DNA of 35,663 nt from Pseudooctadecabacter sp. (GCF_020627745.1 NZ_JAHDGE010000007.1:93394-129056), one strand, 5' to 3'; shown: positions 1 to 8,328, counted from the stretch's first letter. Program-made: numbers and translations. The notes: generated by a model from the letters alone, not told the origin.

Positions 1-3
1 GCA

Positions 4-1581
4 TCAGATCATCTCCGCCGCTTTGGCGGCCTTGGCGGCGCGTTCCAGTTTCTTGAGGTTTGTGGCGCGGAAATCCTCGCGCACATTGGGGGCACCTTCC
101 CAGACACCGGCGGTGTCGGAATGGCCCACGCCTTCGAAGAATTCGCGCATGTGCGCCATGCGGTCCTTGTTGCCCATGGCCGCGTTCACGACCTCCTGCA
201 ACGACCCGGCACCAGCCGGACCCATCAAGGGGCGCGCTGAAATCAGGTTGGTGAAATACAAGCTTGGGATGCCAAGCTCTTTGCCCTTTTGAACCACTGG
301 CGTCGTGCCAATCGCCAGATCAGGCTTCACGCCTTCCATGGCGGCACAATCGTCTTCGAGCGAGGCGCGGAATTTGACCGTCACGCCCTTGGCCTTCAGC
401 CATTCTTCGTCGGCGGTGTTCCACGGCGTCTTGGGACAGGCTGTGCCCACGTAAGGCACATCCGCACCACTTTCGATGAGCAACCGCGCAACGAGAAGTT
501 CACTGCCTTCGTACCCGCTGACGGTGATCGTTCCGTTGATCCGCGCCCCTTGAAGGGCCTGATCAATCGCTGGCAAAAACGCATTCTGGGACGCCGCGAT
601 CTGGTCGGCGCTGACGCCATAGGCCTCACCGATCCCGCGCAGCCATTCGGCTGTGCCGTCGCGTCCCACGGGCGCAGAGCCCACAACAGGGCGACCGGCT
701 GCCTGAAATTCCCGCACGGATGCGGTGTAGAACGGATGCACCGCCGCCACGACAGAACTGTCCAACGCCGCATACAACTCACGCCACTCGCGGCACGGCA
801 CAGTCGGACCAACGGCCATGCCCATGGGGGCCAACATCGCGCCAATCATCATCGGATCGGCGGGGAACATCTCCCCCAACAATGCCACTGTCGGGCGGTC
901 CGATTTGCCAGCCGCAGGGGCCTGAACCGGTCCCGCCTCGACCTCGGCACGCGCGTAATTCAGCATCGCACCGGCCAGCACATCCTTGGCCTCTGCATGG
1001 GTCGGGATACCGAAACCGGGCACATCAATCCCGACGATCCGCACCCCGTTGATTTCGGACGGCAGCAGCCGCAACGGCACACCGGAGGCCGTGGGCACAC
1101 ACAGGTTCGTCACCACAATCGCGTCGTAGCGGTCCGGGTCGGCGAGGTCATGAACGCTCTCGCGGATGTCCTCGAACAGCTTGCCCGTCACCAGCGTTTC
1201 GGAATTGAACGGCACATAGCCGACCGACCGCCGCGCCCCGTAAAAATGGCTCACAAAGGTCAGCCCGTAAACGCAGCAGGCGGACCCTGACAATACTGTT
1301 GCCGTGCGGCGCATCCGCAGGCCCACCCGCAGCGACCCGAACGCCGGACACATCGACTGGGGCTTGTCATGCGGCCCCTGCGGATAATCCTTGGCATATT
1401 GATCCAGAATGTCCGACGATCCGGCCATTTTCGCGGCCTCGGCCATCTCCGATCCGCTGTGGCAGCCCAGCGCCTCAGGCGCATCCGCCACGCGATCCGC
1501 TGGCAACGCCTCCGCCTGAATCACGTCCACCGCGCCGGTCTCGTCATACTCGACCTTATATGTCTCGCGCGTGTCACTCAT
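4..1581 (-). CDS. bchY: Chlorophyllide a reductase subunit Y
   Basis: BchY is the nitrogenase NifD/NifE-like catalytic subunit of chlorophyllide a oxidoreductase (COR). With BchZ and the reductase BchX it reduces the C7-C8 bond of chlorophyllide a on the way to bacteriochlorophyll a. The 525-residue protein has conserved N-terminal cysteines (Cys40 in LGCHSG, Cys78 in SMCPAFG, Cys102/103 in SACCVYG) in the region where this family binds its Fe-S cluster. The ATG at 1581 overlaps the stop of the preceding small gene by 8 bases, and an AAGGG about 11 bases upstream could serve as its ribosome site. The stop TGA at 6-4 overlaps an ATG at 4-2 (TGATG), which is where bchZ would be expected to begin outside the window. 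Family and position (bchC-X-Y) agree, so the call is firm. Confidence 0.96.
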   Translation of the reverse strand: MSDTRETYKVEYDETGAVDVIQAEALPADRVADAPEALGCHSGSEMAEAAKMAGSSDILDQYAKDYPQGPHDKPQSMCPAFGSLRVGLRMRRTATVLSGSACCVYGLTFVSHFYGARRSVGYVPFNSETLVTGKLFEDIRESVHDLADPDRYDAIVVTNLCVPTASGVPLRLLPSEINGVRIVGIDVPGFGIPTHAEAKDVLAGAMLNYARAEVEAGPVQAPAAGKSDRPTVALLGEMFPADPMMIGAMLAPMGMAVGPTVPCREWRELYAALDSSVVAAVHPFYTASVREFQAAGRPVVGSAPVGRDGTAEWLRGIGEAYGVSADQIAASQNAFLPAIDQALQGARINGTITVSGYEGSELLVARLLIESGADVPYVGTACPKTPWNTADEEWLKAKGVTVKFRASLEDDCAAMEGVKPDLAIGTTPVVQKGKELGIPSLYFTNLISARPLMGPAGAGSLQEVVNAAMGNKDRMAHMREFFEGVGHSDTAGVWEGAPNVREDFRATNLKKLERAAKAAKAAEMI

Positions 1582-1786
1582 TCGACAGACTGCCCTTGCC
1601 CAAACGGCGCATCAAATCGCGGGCAGCATCAATGCGCTGTTGCGTCTGTGCTGCCAGTTCCGATCCATTGGTAAATACGGTCTCGGCACGTTTGCTGAAC
1701 TCACCGGGCTGGCTGATATGCGACCCCTCACCAGTGTTCGACTCGGTGTCTTCCGGCTTTTTCGTCTCACGGCGATCATGCGTCAT
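1574..1786 (-). CDS. Unrecognised 70-residue protein between bchX and bchY
   Basis: This small open frame is embedded in the bch operon. Its ATG at 1786 lies inside the end of bchX (11-base overlap), and its TGA at 1574 overlaps the bchY start by 8 bases. A GGAGG sits about 9 bases before the ATG, within bchX codons. The predicted protein is hydrophilic. Residues 1-30 are rich in E, T, K and D and look disordered, and about residues 31-64 (SKRAETVF...DLMRRLGKG) could form an amphipathic helix. There is no signal peptide, membrane segment or cysteine. The textbook Rhodobacter order runs bchX directly into bchY, and I do not recognise this family. Translational coupling suggests a role tied to chlorophyllide a reductase assembly or simply to spacing of translation, but this is inference. 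Confidence 0.7.
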   Translation of the reverse strand: MTHDRRETKKPEDTESNTGEGSHISQPGEFSKRAETVFTNGSELAAQTQQRIDAARDLMRRLGKGSLSNE

Positions 1787-2777
1787 CGTAGATAACCTCC
1801 AACGATGCTTTGGGGGCGGAATTCTTGCCGCGCATGTCCATGTCTGTGGCAGGCACCAGTTCATACCCCGCACCGGTTTCGGAGCCGTCGAACAGCTCAA
1901 GAAGTTCGTCCTGGTTCAGCGCCGTGGGCCGTTGGGGCGGGGCCACGGCAACATTGTCGCCAAGGGCTGCAAACATATCGCCCCATTCGCTTTCAGCGGT
2001 GCCAACGATCTGGTAATTCGCGGATTTCTTGCGCAGGTCATCGTTTTGAGGGATCGACGCCAATACCGGAATATCCACCGCCTTGGCAAAGGCCTGCGCC
2101 TCACCCGATCCGTCGTCTTTGTTGATCACCAGACCGGCGACACCCACATTGCCGCCGAGCTTGCGGAAATATTCAACCGCCGAACACACGTTGTTGGCCA
2201 CGTACAGGGATTGCAGGTCGTTGGAGGCAACCAAGATCACCTTCTGCGCCATGTCCCGCGCGATGGGCAGGCCGAAGCCGCCACAGACCACATCGCCAAG
2301 GAAATCCAGCAAGACGTAATCGAAATCCCAATCGTGAAATCCCAGCTTTTCCAGCAGTTCGAACCCGTGGATGATCCCGCGACCACCGCAGCCACGACCA
2401 ACCTCAGGCCCGCCAAGTTCCATCGCAAACACACCGCCGCGCTTGAAACAGACGTCGCCAATCGCGACCTCTTCGCCAGCCAGCTTTTTCTTGGTGGATG
2501 TTTCGATGATCGTGGGGCACGCCTTGCCGCCAAACAGCAGGCTGGTGGTGTCGGATTTCGGGTCGCACCCGATCAGCAGCACACGTTTGCCCTGCTCTGC
2601 CATCATGTGGCTCAGGTTGGCCAGCGTAAAGGATTTGCCGATCCCGCCCTTGCCATAGATCGCGATGATCTGGGTCTTCTTCGTGGGCTCCCCTTGGGGG
2701 ACCTCCAACGACGGCTCGTTCGCCTCGTCACGCAGACGCTGGTCGAAATCTTTCAGGTTCGGCACTTCGTCCTTCAT
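1776..2777 (-). CDS. bchX: Chlorophyllide a reductase iron protein subunit X
   Basis: BchX is the NifH/BchL-like ATP-dependent reductase that delivers electrons to the BchYZ component of chlorophyllide a reductase. The 333-residue protein shows the P-loop GKGGIGKS at residues 42-49, the switch region CDPKSD at 71-76, and two cysteines that should bridge the [4Fe-4S] cluster across the dimer (Cys130 in GRGCGGRG and Cys165 in DVVCGGF). I chose the ATG at 2777, which overlaps the bchC stop as ATGA and has a GGAG 9 bases upstream. A TTG five codons earlier (2792) is the only longer option and is less likely. The 3' end overlaps the small downstream gene by 11 bases. Confidence 0.96.
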   Translation of the reverse strand: MKDEVPNLKDFDQRLRDEANEPSLEVPQGEPTKKTQIIAIYGKGGIGKSFTLANLSHMMAEQGKRVLLIGCDPKSDTTSLLFGGKACPTIIETSTKKKLAGEEVAIGDVCFKRGGVFAMELGGPEVGRGCGGRGIIHGFELLEKLGFHDWDFDYVLLDFLGDVVCGGFGLPIARDMAQKVILVASNDLQSLYVANNVCSAVEYFRKLGGNVGVAGLVINKDDGSGEAQAFAKAVDIPVLASIPQNDDLRKKSANYQIVGTAESEWGDMFAALGDNVAVAPPQRPTALNQDELLELFDGSETGAGYELVPATDMDMRGKNSAPKASLEVIYDDA

Positions 2778-3715
2778 GAGACGGCACTCCAATCAAGGAT
2801 CATTTTCAGGCACGCGGAATCGCTGAACGCCTGTTCGTAAGCCACCGGCGCGTCAGCGGCGGGGCGTGTGTGGGTGATAAGGCCGTCCAGCGACAGCGCA
2901 CCGGATTCGACCAGTTGCCGTGTCGCCACCAGATCGTCGGCGGCCCATTCGGCGGCAATGCGGAACCGTGCCTCCTTCATGAAGGCAGGCGGGAACGCGA
3001 AATTCAGCGGCTTGGTATAGAAACCAGCCAGGACAATTTCACCACCTTTGGCGATGCGGCCGACCAGATCATTCAACAGATCCCCGTTGCCCGACGCATC
3101 GTAGATGCACTGATAGTCGCGGCGCGGGTCATCTTCGGGGGCGATCACATCGTAACCGGCAGCACCTGAACGGCGCGCGGGGTCAACCTCCCACACGGTG
3201 GGTGCGGGTGCACCGGCGGCCACGGTCAGCCGCGCCAGCAAACGACCCAAGACGCCGTGACCGACAATCAGATCAGGGACGGTTTTACCTGCACCGGCCA
3301 TGGCATGACGCGCCGTGGCCGCCAGCGCCAAAAGGGCCGATTGCGGACCAAGCCCTGCATCAATACGCGACACACGATCCGGCGTTGTAACCAACCGGCG
3401 GGCCGACCCGCCGAACAGACCAAACGCACCGTCATAACAATTCGCTCCGGGGACAAACACATGATCACCGGGTTTGAACCCTGATGCGCGTGGCGCCTCG
3501 ATGACCTCACCGGCGGCCTCGTATCCCGGAACAAGGGGATAGCCCATTCCCGGAAAGGGCGGCATGTCGCCGGACCAGAACAGCTTTTCCGTACCGGTGG
3601 ATATGCCGGAATATTTGACGTCAACAATCAGGTCATCCGCACCGGGGTCTTTCAAAGGCACAGCCTCAAGCGACAGCTTGCGGGGCCCTTCCAAAATGAC
3701 AGCAGTGGTTTCCAT
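2774..3715 (-). CDS. bchC: 3-hydroxyethyl bacteriochlorophyllide a dehydrogenase
   Basis: BchC oxidises the C3 1-hydroxyethyl group of bacteriochlorophyllide to the acetyl group, using NAD. The 313-residue protein is a medium-chain dehydrogenase-like fold. It has an N-terminal GroES-like part with PGYEAAGEV (63-71) and a nucleotide-binding GHGVLG at 152-157 that varies the usual GxGxxG. It is the first gene after a 113-base gap carrying a promoter and two TGT-N12-ACA operators, and overlaps bchX by ATGA. Transcription probably comes both from its own promoter and by read-through from crtEF, the superoperon pattern known from Rhodobacter capsulatus. Confidence 0.95.
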   Translation of the reverse strand: METTAVILEGPRKLSLEAVPLKDPGADDLIVDVKYSGISTGTEKLFWSGDMPPFPGMGYPLVPGYEAAGEVIEAPRASGFKPGDHVFVPGANCYDGAFGLFGGSARRLVTTPDRVSRIDAGLGPQSALLALAATARHAMAGAGKTVPDLIVGHGVLGRLLARLTVAAGAPAPTVWEVDPARRSGAAGYDVIAPEDDPRRDYQCIYDASGNGDLLNDLVGRIAKGGEIVLAGFYTKPLNFAFPPAFMKEARFRIAAEWAADDLVATRQLVESGALSLDGLITHTRPAADAPVAYEQAFSDSACLKMILDWSAVS

Positions 3716-3776
3716 TGATCGTCCCAGTCGAAGACACCCACAGAATCAGGGCGTCGGAATTACGGTCTTCAGCATG

Positions 3777-3820
3777 TGTAAGTTTAACCTGACAGTTATT
3801 TGTGTCAATCTAGTTAGACA
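3777..3820 (-). promoter_or_regulatory. bchC promoter with two PpsR/CrtJ operators
   Basis: Two sites match TGT-N12-ACA exactly: 3777-3794 (TGTAAGTTTAACCTGACA) and 3803-3820 (TGTCAATCTAGTTAGACA), separated by 8 bp. On the minus strand they cover a sigma70-like promoter, TTGACA (3808-3803), a 16-base spacer and TAAACT (3786-3781), so one operator sits on the -35 and the other on the -10. Two palindromes 8 bp apart over the bchC promoter is the arrangement described for CrtJ in R. capsulatus. Binding by this organism's PpsR is inferred from the match. Confidence 0.85.
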
Positions 3821-3828
3821 ACTATCTG

Positions 3829-4962
3829 TCAGGTCGGTTTACGGGCCGTCACAACGGCCGTGACATAGGGCCTAAGCGGGCGCTTGACGGAGATGTCGGC
3901 AAATCCCGCAACCCTTAAAGCGTCCGCAATTTCGGTGGCTGACCGCGTTCGTCCTGTTCGCATCGCCAATGTGTAAAGGGCGAAGTAGGCGTCGGTCGCT
4001 TTGTCAGGGGCGTCGCCACCGCTCATGGGTTCAGAGATAACGATACGCCCTCCCGCAGGAAGGGCAGCATGGGCTTTGGCCAAAAGATCGCGAACAGTGG
4101 TGTCAGAATGATCGTACAGCACCCGCACAAGGGAAATGGCATCCGCCCCCGTGGGCAGGCTATCCTGCTTGAACGATCCGGTCATAATCTCCGTCCGCCC
4201 CGTCAGACCGGCGGCGGCAAAACGGTCGGATGCGGCGGGTGCAACCGCCGGCAAATCGAAAAGCCTTAGCATGACGGTCTGATGGGCCTGCCCCACCGCC
4301 TCCAGAAATGCGCCGGTGCCACCGCCCACATCCATCAGCGTGGTGATGCCGTCAAACGACACCATCCGCAGGGTGTCCTGCGCCACCAGAACCTGGCTTT
4401 GGGCCATCAGGTCGGAATAGGTCTGCGCCGTTGCCCCATCAATGTCCGTGCCGGTCCCGAAAACGTAGGGCCAGACTTCAGCCAATTCGGTGGTCGTCTC
4501 TCCGCGGAAAAACGCCACCGGATCCTCCAGATCGCGGTAGAACGCGCGGTGATGGCGGACCATGGCCGACAATCCGGGCACGGTGGCAAAGGCCGCGCCC
4601 CGCTGGGTCAACGACACCTGTCCGCGCCGCAGCTTCAGCAGCCCGATCGCGGCCCCGCCGCGCAGCAAAATAGTCAACCGGTCCTCGGGGATCGCCGTCT
4701 CATGGGCCAGAACCTCAACCGCGACCGGCCCGGCCAACAGGGCCTCCGGCAGTTTCAACTCCGCCAGTGCCATCAATATTTGTGAGTGGCAGAAGCCCGC
4801 CATGACGTCGAACAGCGCCTGACCCTCGCGCCGCACCAATCGCCGTGTCAGGGGAAACCGCGCCGCCCAAGCCTGAAAGCGGGCAGACGCCATCAACCGG
4901 TTGCGCCAGCCTTTGGGCGCCGTCGCCGTCAGACCGCCCGTAAACCGTGCGCCATCGGCCAT
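3829..4962 (-). CDS. crtF: Carotenoid hydroxyneurosporene O-methyltransferase
   Basis: CrtF transfers methyl from S-adenosylmethionine to the tertiary hydroxyl of demethylspheroidene-type carotenoids. The protein (377 residues from the ATG at 4962) has an N-terminal helical dimerisation region and a class I methyltransferase domain with DVGGGTGAF at about 211-219, typical of the plant-like O-methyltransferase family. The ATG at 4962 follows the crtE stop by one base and has GGGTGA 5 bases upstream, which is crtE sequence. A GTG at 4971 overlapping crtE by 8 bases would add three residues and cannot be excluded. It follows crtE and precedes the bchC promoter with no terminator visible, so read-through into bchCXY is likely. 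Confidence 0.94.
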   Translation of the reverse strand: MADGARFTGGLTATAPKGWRNRLMASARFQAWAARFPLTRRLVRREGQALFDVMAGFCHSQILMALAELKLPEALLAGPVAVEVLAHETAIPEDRLTILLRGGAAIGLLKLRRGQVSLTQRGAAFATVPGLSAMVRHHRAFYRDLEDPVAFFRGETTTELAEVWPYVFGTGTDIDGATAQTYSDLMAQSQVLVAQDTLRMVSFDGITTLMDVGGGTGAFLEAVGQAHQTVMLRLFDLPAVAPAASDRFAAAGLTGRTEIMTGSFKQDSLPTGADAISLVRVLYDHSDTTVRDLLAKAHAALPAGGRIVISEPMSGGDAPDKATDAYFALYTLAMRTGRTRSATEIADALRVAGFADISVKRPLRPYVTAVVTARKPT

Positions 4963-4963
4963 G

Positions 4964-5839
4964 TCATTCACCCGGAACGCGGATGACCGAACTGGACGGG
5001 ATCAGCTTTTTCGCCGTGGCCTGCACCAGCTGCGCCAAGGCGGCCTCTCCGGGGCACGACGGAATGGATGAAATCGCGCCGCCAAGAATATCCTTCAACC
5101 GCGTCACCGCCCCGTCCACACCCAATTCGGTGACCGCGTTGGGGCGATTGTGAATTTCGTCCTGACCGACAGGTTTGCCCAACTCCGCCTCGTCATAAAG
5201 CGCGTCCCGCAGGTCATCAGCGACCTGAAAGGCCTCCCCGATGCGCGCGCCAAGCTCTTCCCACGGCTCGGGGTCCTGACCGGCGGCAATCGCGCCCATC
5301 TGGGTGGCGGCGATGAATAGCGCACCGGTTTTCGCACGGTGATAAGCGGACAGGTTGATGTCGCGTTCACTTTCCCAGCCCTGTCCGGCGCAAATCCCAA
5401 AGGGCGTGCCCGTGCGGGTCGCCAGATGCCGGATCAACGGCAGGGCGCGGTCCGGATCCTGCTGTGCGAGGTGATCAAACGCGAGGACAATCAGGCTATC
5501 CCCTGTCAACAGCGCCAAAGGCTCCGAAAATGCCAAATGCACCGTGGGCTTGCCGCGCCGAATGTCTGCATCATCAAAACAGGGCATGTCATCATGCACC
5601 AGGCTGGCACAATGGATAAGCTCCAGCGCGGCCGCAGCCGCATCGCTGACGTCAGGGCGGTCATCGCCACAGGCCATGGCAACGCTCAACAAGATCGTGG
5701 GCCTGATCCGCGCACCACCGGGGGCTGCCGCATAGGCGACCGCGCGGGTCAGCTGATCCGGCGGGGTGCCCTTCTGGGTCGTGGAGACAGCGGCAGTCAT
5801 GGCCGCTTCGATCCGTTGACTGAACACACTCAAGGGCAT
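4964..5839 (-). CDS. crtE: Geranylgeranyl diphosphate synthase
   Basis: CrtE builds the C20 precursor GGPP for carotenoids and for the bacteriochlorophyll tail. The 291-residue protein carries both aspartate-rich motifs of trans-prenyltransferases, DDMPCFDD at 83-90 and FQVADDLRD near 205-212, plus GGARIRP near 41-47 where the allylic substrate binds. The ATG at 5839 has a GGAGG 4 bases upstream. It is divergent from crtD across a 96-base region with two PpsR-type operators, and followed without a terminator by crtF. Confidence 0.95.
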   Translation of the reverse strand: MPLSVFSQRIEAAMTAAVSTTQKGTPPDQLTRAVAYAAAPGGARIRPTILLSVAMACGDDRPDVSDAAAAALELIHCASLVHDDMPCFDDADIRRGKPTVHLAFSEPLALLTGDSLIVLAFDHLAQQDPDRALPLIRHLATRTGTPFGICAGQGWESERDINLSAYHRAKTGALFIAATQMGAIAAGQDPEPWEELGARIGEAFQVADDLRDALYDEAELGKPVGQDEIHNRPNAVTELGVDGAVTRLKDILGGAISSIPSCPGEAALAQLVQATAKKLIPSSSVIRVPGE

Positions 5840-5863
5840 GGAACCTCCAAACTGGCGCCAATC

Positions 5864-5906
5864 TGTCTATGTTGTCAGACAGGCAATGTGTAAACTATAG
5901 TGGACA
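5864..5906. promoter_or_regulatory. Divergent crtE/crtD promoters with two PpsR/CrtJ operators
   Basis: Two exact TGT-N12-ACA sites, 5864-5881 (TGTCTATGTTGTCAGACA) and 5889-5906 (TGTAAACTATAGTGGACA), lie 7 bp apart between divergent crtE and crtD. For crtD a plus-strand promoter is visible, TTGTCA at 5872-5877, an 18-base spacer and TATAGT at 5896-5901. For crtE the minus strand offers TTTACA (5894-5889), a 17-base spacer and a weaker CATAGA. Each operator therefore touches the -35 of one promoter and the -10 of the other, so one bound complex could repress both directions. The operators are seen; repression is inferred from the family. Confidence 0.8.
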
Positions 5907-5935
5907 CATATCAAAAGCGAGTCAACGAAAGCCTT

Positions 5936-7504
5936 ATGTCGCCCAGCAAACACATCATTGTCGTCGGGACAGGCGTGGGCGGGCTGGCCACCGCGCTGCG
6001 TCTGTTGTCCGCCGGGGCGCAGGTCACGATGTTTGAGGCGGCGGAGGCGGTCGGTGGCAAAATGCGCACCGTGCCATCTGTGGCAGGGCCGGTGGACGCC
6101 GGACCAACCGTGCTGACCATGCGGTGGGTTTTTGACGACCTCTTTGCAGCCTGTGGCGCGCGGCTGGACGATCATGTGACCGTGACGCCCGACAGCACCA
6201 TCGCGCGGCATTTTTGGTCAGACGGCACCACCCTTGATCTGATGGCGGACCCCGCTGCCTCAACCCGCAATGTCGCCGATGTGTTCGGTCCCCGCGCCGC
6301 GCAGGAATTCACCGCCTTCTCCGACCGCGCCAGACGGCTGTTCACCGCCTTTGACACACCCATGATGCAAGCGGCAAAACCGTCATCGCTGGCCTTGGCT
6401 GGCGTCGTTCTGAAAGACCCGCGCCTTCTGCGCGCCATGGCCCCGCACCAGACCTTGGCACAAATGTTGCGCAGCCAGTTTTCAGAACCAAAGTTGCGGC
6501 AGTTGTTTGGCCGGTATGCCACCTATGTCGGCGGTTCGCCCTATGCCTCCCCTGCTTTGCTGTCGCTGATCTGGCACGCGGAAGGCACTGGCGTCTGGTC
6601 TGTCAAAGGCGGAATGCACGCGCTGGCCCGCGCCATGTATGACCTGATCGTTGCGCGCGGCGGGAAGGTCTATCTGGACGCGCCGGTGTCCAAGATCATT
6701 GAAAGTGACACAGGCGTTTGCGTCACGGTGAACGGCACTTCGCATCACGCCGACGCCGTCGTCTTCAACGGCGATCCGCGCGCTTTGACCACCGGCCATC
6801 TGGGCGACACTGCGCGCACGGCTGTGCCTGAAACAGCCGTGACGCCGCGCAGCCTGTCCGCCGATGTCATGGCCTTTGCCGCCATCCCGCATGGCGTGGA
6901 CCTGTCCCACCACAATGTCTTTTTCGGCAACGACCCGCGCGATGAATTTGACCCCATCGCCGCAGGCAAAATCCCGACCGACCCGACGCTTTATATCTGC
7001 GCGCAGGACAGGGGCGGCAACGCCATCCCCACGGGACCCGAACGCTTTGAAATCATCATGAACGCGGCCCCCTGCGGGCCGAACGACACTGCCACCCACG
7101 AAAGGGCCGCCCGATGTCAGACACATATCCTCACCCGTCTGGGGCAGATGGGGCTCAGCTTCACGCCCATGCCGAACGCCACGACGCTGACCCAGCCGGC
7201 GGACTTCAATCACCTGTTTCCGGCCAGCCTCGGGTCGCTTTACGGGCGATCCCCGCATGGGATGACGGCGGGGCTGAAACGCCCGACGGCCCGCACGGCG
7301 ATGCGGGGGCTGTATCTGGCGGGGGGCGGGGCACATCCGGGGGCGGGGGTGCCGATGGCGACCCTCTCCGGACTGCACGCGGCAGAGGCGATCTGCACGG
7401 ACCTGCGTTTAACCTCGCCGTCCCGCCCAACGGCTATGCGTGGTGGTACATCGACGGCATCAGCCACGACGGCACCCGCGCCGTCAGCGTCATCGCCTTC
7501 ATAG
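5936..7504 (+). CDS. crtD: Hydroxyneurosporene/methoxyneurosporene desaturase
   Basis: CrtD is an FAD-dependent desaturase of the CrtI family that introduces the C3,4 double bond in 1-hydroxy carotenoids. The protein (522 residues) has the dinucleotide-binding GTGVGGLATAL at about 11-21 followed by EAAEAVGGKM, and the C-terminal family motif LAGGGAHPGAGVPM. I chose the ATG at 5936; a GTG at 5900 lies within the promoter and operator region. The last roughly 30 residues (TSPSRPTAMRGG... to SSPS) are a low-complexity tail read from the same DNA that encodes the start of CrtC in another frame. The C-terminal motif is written largely in GGG codons, giving a strong G-run at 7321-7349. Confidence 0.93.
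   Translation: MSPSKHIIVVGTGVGGLATALRLLSAGAQVTMFEAAEAVGGKMRTVPSVAGPVDAGPTVLTMRWVFDDLFAACGARLDDHVTVTPDSTIARHFWSDGTTLDLMADPAASTRNVADVFGPRAAQEFTAFSDRARRLFTAFDTPMMQAAKPSSLALAGVVLKDPRLLRAMAPHQTLAQMLRSQFSEPKLRQLFGRYATYVGGSPYASPALLSLIWHAEGTGVWSVKGGMHALARAMYDLIVARGGKVYLDAPVSKIIESDTGVCVTVNGTSHHADAVVFNGDPRALTTGHLGDTARTAVPETAVTPRSLSADVMAFAAIPHGVDLSHHNVFFGNDPRDEFDPIAAGKIPTDPTLYICAQDRGGNAIPTGPERFEIIMNAAPCGPNDTATHERAARCQTHILTRLGQMGLSFTPMPNATTLTQPADFNHLFPASLGSLYGRSPHGMTAGLKRPTARTAMRGLYLAGGGAHPGAGVPMATLSGLHAAEAICTDLRLTSPSRPTAMRGGTSTASATTAPAPSASSPS
7321..7349 (+). other. G-quadruplex-like run inside crtD, upstream of crtC
   Basis: The coding strand reads G6-C-G4-CACATCC-G5-C-G5, four G-tracts of at least four with loops of 1, 7 and 1 bases. 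This meets the usual sequence rule for a G-quadruplex. It lies 43 bases before the probable CTG start of crtC and encodes part of the conserved GGGAHPGAG motif of CrtD. Whether it folds in DNA or mRNA is not known from sequence alone. Confidence 0.55.
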
Positions 7505-8328
7505 GGTCGGTCTTTTCGCCGTGGTACAAATGGTCCGGCCGCCGTGACCCCGAAAACCACGTCTGCATCAACGTGGCCACATATGGCCCCGGCGGGCGGT
7601 TCACCATGACCGACCGTGGCCGCAGCGCTTTGCGCCAGACAGACGACACCTTCACGGTAGGGCCGTCTTCGCTGCATTGGGATGGCACATCCCTCACCAT
7701 CGACATCAACGAAATCTCGGCCCCGCCGGTCATCAGCCGCGTGCGGGGGCAGATCAAACTGACGCCCAAAGCGATCACTTCCAAAGAACTGCTGCTGACG
7801 CATGACGGCGCCCATGTCTGGCGCCCCTTCGCGCCCATCAGCGACATCACCGTCGATCTTGAAGCGGACGGATGGCAATGGGACGGCCACGGGTATTTTG
7901 ACAGCAACTTCGGCACCCGCGCATTGGAGGAGGATTTCAGGTTCTGGACATGGGGCAGATACCCGACCCGCGACGGGGCCGTCTGCATCTATGACGCCGA
8001 ACGCCGCGATGGCACGACACTGGACTCTGCGATTGCTTTCACGCCCGACGGCGACATGGCCTATACAGACGCCCCCCCGCGTACCCCGTTCAAACGCTCC
8101 CTCTGGCAGGTCCGTCGTGAGACACGCGCCGATACGGGCACCACGCCGCGTCAGGTTTTGCCCATGCTGGACGCGCCGTTCTATTCCCGCTCGGCTGTGG
8201 AAACGACCTTGAACGGCGAACGTGTGACGGGTGTGCATGAGGCGCTTGACCTCAACCGTTTTGCGTCACCCTTTTTGAAACCCATGCTCGCCTGTCGCGT
8301 CCCGCGCCGCGCGAAATGGCGGTTTTAG
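7393..8328 (+). CDS. crtC: Carotenoid 1,2-hydratase (hydroxyneurosporene synthase)
   Basis: CrtC adds water across the terminal C1-C2 bond of neurosporene or related carotenoids. The frame encodes recognisable CrtC sequence from GPAFNLAVPPNGYAWWY through FIGSVFSPWYKWSGRRDPENH to the 3' end. No ATG, GTG or TTG occurs in this frame between an ATG at 7114 and a GTG near 7573. The CTG at 7393 has AGAGG 4 bases upstream and yields an N-terminus of the expected length (311 residues), so I annotate from there. The ATG at 7114 would add 93 Gly/Asp-rich residues that are only crtD read out of frame. The gene overlaps crtD by 112 bases, and its stop overlaps the convergent tspO stop. Identity is firm, the start uncertain. 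Confidence 0.85.
   Translation: MHGPAFNLAVPPNGYAWWYIDGISHDGTRAVSVIAFIGSVFSPWYKWSGRRDPENHVCINVATYGPGGRFTMTDRGRSALRQTDDTFTVGPSSLHWDGTSLTIDINEISAPPVISRVRGQIKLTPKAITSKELLLTHDGAHVWRPFAPISDITVDLEADGWQWDGHGYFDSNFGTRALEEDFRFWTWGRYPTRDGAVCIYDAERRDGTTLDSAIAFTPDGDMAYTDAPPRTPFKRSLWQVRRETRADTGTTPRQVLPMLDAPFYSRSAVETTLNGERVTGVHEALDLNRFASPFLKPMLACRVPRRAKWRF

Noticed and set aside
1299-2840. A 513-codon plus-strand open frame opposite bchX and bchY
   Set aside because: It mirrors genes with clear motifs and shows no domain or ribosome site of its own.
3711-3730. TTGAT near the bchC start as an FnrL half-site
   Set aside because: The matching ATCAA half is absent at the required four-base spacing.
5900-5935. 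A GTG start for crtD at 5900
   Set aside because: It lies on the -10 and the second operator, so the mRNA would probably begin at or after it. The ATG at 5936 gives the normal N-terminus.
7114-7392. A longer crtC from the ATG at 7114
   Set aside because: The extra 93 residues are crtD sequence read out of frame, Gly- and Asp-rich and unlike the CrtC family. It remains formally possible as the only ATG.
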